This document shows, in pieces, positions 5,198-6,854 of a stretch of DNA of 6,854 nucleotides. Position 1 is the first letter of the stretch; every line of letters begins with the position of its first letter. Both the position numbers and the translations under genes were made by a program. Source of the DNA: Candidatus Omnitrophota bacterium (GTDB taxonomy: Bacteria > Omnitrophota > Gorgyraeia > S143-82); assembly GCA_027034965.1 (NCBI GenBank), contig JALVWL010000226.1, positions 1 through 6,854 of the forward strand. The letters run 5' to 3'. Under the pieces are notes generated by a model. It was not told the origin of the DNA and made no database searches. It was given only the letters and a program-made list of their open reading frames with translations.

Positions 5198-6854
5198 GAA
5201 AGCACCTCGGGTTCACTTATATCCCTTGGCAGGTAGAAGAAGTTCTCTCTAAAGGTCTTATCCTTTATCCTCACATCATAGTTTATAACCAAACTACCCG
5301 AATAGATGATGGCCTCATCTCTGGCTACTACCCCGCCATTTATCTCGGTCCTTCCGATTCTGCCGGTTAAGGCATGGTTGGTATACATGAATGCATCGAT
5401 ATGGGTAATATTTGAATAATAATCTGAAAGATTATGGATTGTACTGTCCCTAAAGCTAGATTCATAATATCTGCGGTTGCTCCCATCTTCTTTTTTACCT
5501 CCGTCAAAGGCCACATAATCCCCATTGAAATAAGGGTCGCCGTGGCTATCATAATAACTTATATAACCATTAACCGCATCTGTTGGATCCACCTTATAGG
5601 GTCTGGTCATTGGTGGATGAAGATAGCTCTGGGGATAATTCCAAGACGAGGCAGTATAGTCTCCGATAACAATATTCCCCTTGGCTGCCAATCCAAGGAA
5701 GTCCTTTGTAGAATTATTAGAATCTACTGTATCCATATCTGCCTCTGGTTTGGGCCAGGATGGAGGATCTTTATACTCTATATTGCCTACTATATGAACA
5801 TTCCTGCCTGCATAAATCACACCCTGTCCAGATACCTTTCCCTTTATAACAACATCACCCGTTACAACAACCGGACCATTTAGCTCTATGGGGTTGGAAT
5901 CCGTACCTATCAAAATAAGATTCCCTTCATAGACTCCATCTACTACTGTGCTGCCCCCCATCTCTATCTTACCACCATTGGTTGTAGCAATATCCTTATA
6001 GTCATCCAGATCCCCTAAATAAGGCATTGGAATGGGATTTTGATAAGGGTATTGAGAGGAAGTTCCATCGTAACCATTTTCATACTCATATAGGTCCAGG
6101 ACACCATTACCATTGGCATCCTCCCCTGGATCAAGGATACCGTTACCATTTAGATCCTCGGAGGGAAAACTTGGGTTGCCAGGTCTGGCCCTGTCTGGTG
6201 CAGAGGAGTAGTAATCACTCAAGGAATCAAACCTATTACTGCCGCTTATCTCTCCCGTACTGCCACTGGGCAACTCCGGATTCATCCCCGCATAGACATT
6301 TCCATTTACTTTGGGATCATAGCGCAGTGAAAAGTCCCCATTTGACCTGACGTCTCCATTGGCAGTTATTGTGCTTCCCCAGAACCAACCCAGATTATTA
6401 ACAAAATATGCGTAATTAAACACAGGGGAAGGGGTCATATCAAACTTAAGGGCCACTCTGACAGAGCGCTGCAGGCCTTCATTAGTACCAGTGGATAGAA
6501 GGGTTATCACCTTTCCCATACCATCCGAATCGTCTTCAATCGAGACAAGCTGAACTGTATAGGTCCCATTCCCGAGACTGCCTGTTACAGGAAAGCTATA
6601 GGGAGAACCCTCTCCTCCAAGCTCATCAAACCAGTCAAAGCTGCTCTCTTTCCAAGCGCCCTGATTGGGGTTATAAAAGTATTCCATAAAATTATTATAG
6701 AGCTCTGTCTTTACCCTCTCTATCCCAGCCTGGGCTAAATACAGGGCAACATTCTCCCTCTGGCTTACCACTGCCATAGTAGTAGAACTGGCCTGGCGGA
6801 TAGATAATACCACGATAAAACCAGTAAAGAGCAGGATAAATATATAGGCAGACA
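5182..6854 (-). CDS. PilX-like pilus assembly protein, large minor subunit (5' end beyond window)
   Basis: The frame is open to the right edge; 13 codons precede the GTG at 6813 and read SAYIFILLFTGFI, continuing as VVLSIRQASS. This is the hydrophobic N-terminal helix of PilX-type proteins, so the GTG is internal and the true start, with any prepilin leader, is outside the window. Numbering from the GTG: SQRENVALYLAQAGIERVKT (17-36) is the family signature after the helix; GNGTYTVQLVSIE to LQRSVRVALKF (81-124) is the usual small strand domain; two 12-residue DxNGNGxLDxxE loops occur at 220-243; G/N/V-rich strands at about 280-346 (for example GPVVVTGDVVIKGKVSG) look like a beta-solenoid; and HIDAFMYTNHALTGRIG to INYDVRIKD (471-518) closes it. 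The size, over 550 residues, far exceeds a classical PilX (about 200). It probably sits at or near the fibre tip or primes assembly; that role is inferred. It overlaps the next gene by 16 bases. Confidence 0.8.
   Translation of the reverse strand, partial: SAYIFILLFTGFIVVLSIRQASSTTMAVVSQRENVALYLAQAGIERVKTELYNNFMEYFYNPNQGAWKESSFDWFDELGGEGSPYSFPVTGSLGNGTYTVQLVSIEDDSDGMGKVITLLSTGTNEGLQRSVRVALKFDMTPSPVFNYAYFVNNLGWFWGSTITANGDVRSNGDFSLRYDPKVNGNVYAGMNPELPSGSTGEISGSNRFDSLSDYYSSAPDRARPGNPSFPSEDLNGNGILDPGEDANGNGVLDLYEYENGYDGTSSQYPYQNPIPMPYLGDLDDYKDIATTNGGKIEMGGSTVVDGVYEGNLILIGTDSNPIELNGPVVVTGDVVIKGKVSGQGVIYAGRNVHIVGNIEYKDPPSWPKPEADMDTVDSNNSTKDFLGLAAKGNIVIGDYTASSWNYPQSYLHPPMTRPYKVDPTDAVNGYISYYDSHGDPYFNGDYVAFDGGKKEDGSNRRYYESSFRDSTIHNLSDYYSNITHIDAFMYTNHALTGRIGRTEINGGVVARDEAIIYSGSLVINYDVRIKDKTFRENFFYLPRDISEPEVLSWEIE
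5203..5208 (-). promoter_or_regulatory. Ribosome binding site of the extended pilin gene
   Basis: GAGGTG lies inside the end of the PilX-like gene, with GAGG seven bases before the ATG at 5197. It decides the start: it supports translation of the whole 288-residue product, including the N-terminal extension. Confidence 0.7.
6085..6156 (-). repeat. Two adjacent 12-residue calcium-loop-like repeats in the PilX-like protein
   Basis: Bases 6156-6121 encode DLNGNGILDPGE and bases 6120-6085 encode DANGNGVLDLYE, with no spacer. Each has acidic or amide residues at loop positions 1, 3, 5, 9 and 12 and glycine at 6, the pattern of EF-hand, dockerin and thrombospondin type 3 calcium loops. The DNA copies also match well, which fits a 36-base tandem duplication. 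Calcium binding is inferred from the pattern. Confidence 0.75.

Noticed and set aside
5434..5883. Plus-strand open frame of 149 codons, rich in isoleucine
   Set aside because: It is antisense to the PilX-like gene; the hydrophobic runs are the complement of that gene's codons, not a credible membrane protein.
6811..6813. GTG as the start of the PilX-like gene
   Set aside because: The frame continues upstream to the window edge and the added residues complete the expected hydrophobic N-terminal helix, so this GTG is an internal valine.

Overview
The window is a fully packed bacterial segment in which every gene I can support lies on the minus strand, so it reads from position 6854 down to 1. 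There is no gap longer than about 20 bases between genes, several starts sit on or beside the preceding stop, and I see no terminator, no convincing promoter, no RNA gene, no CRISPR and no insertion sequence. No stretch over 300 bases lacks a gene. The eight genes look like one long transcription unit that enters from beyond the right edge and leaves past the left edge.

Order in the direction of transcription: (1) a PilX-like minor pilin or pilus-assembly protein, missing its first codons at the window edge; (2) a pilin-like protein with an unusual 136-residue N-terminal extension in front of the prepilin cleavage site; (3) PilM-like actin-fold protein; (4) PilN-like and (5) PilO-like inner-membrane proteins; (6) anthranilate synthase component I, TrpE; (7) ribosomal protein S16, RpsP; (8) the first 128 codons of the tRNA (guanine-N1-)-methyltransferase TrmD.

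The right two thirds (about 2171-6854) is therefore a type IV pilus (or related type II secretion/pseudopilus) assembly module. PilM would bind the N-terminal tail of PilN in the cytoplasm, PilN pairs with PilO across the inner membrane, and the two pilin-like proteins are likely minor subunits that prime or tip the fibre. PilP and PilQ, which usually follow PilO, are not here. The left third holds housekeeping genes: trpE for the first step of tryptophan synthesis, then rpsP-trmD without the khpA and rimM genes that often sit between them.

The organism is a bacterium with an inner-membrane PilMNO platform, by inference a diderm. Base composition is moderate and slightly AT-rich by eye. The mixed operon, the missing rimM/khpA and divergent pilin proteins suggest a lineage away from the well-studied Proteobacteria and Firmicutes, but I cannot assign a phylum from this sequence alone.

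The most unusual item is the pilin-like protein at 4331-5197, whose layout (signal-peptide-like helix, extracytoplasmic linker, second membrane helix, basic cytoplasmic loop, prepilin cleavage motif, pilin helix) gives a self-consistent topology in which prepilin peptidase would cut a two-helix membrane polypeptide off the pilin. Next are two adjacent 12-residue calcium-loop-like repeats in the PilX-like protein.
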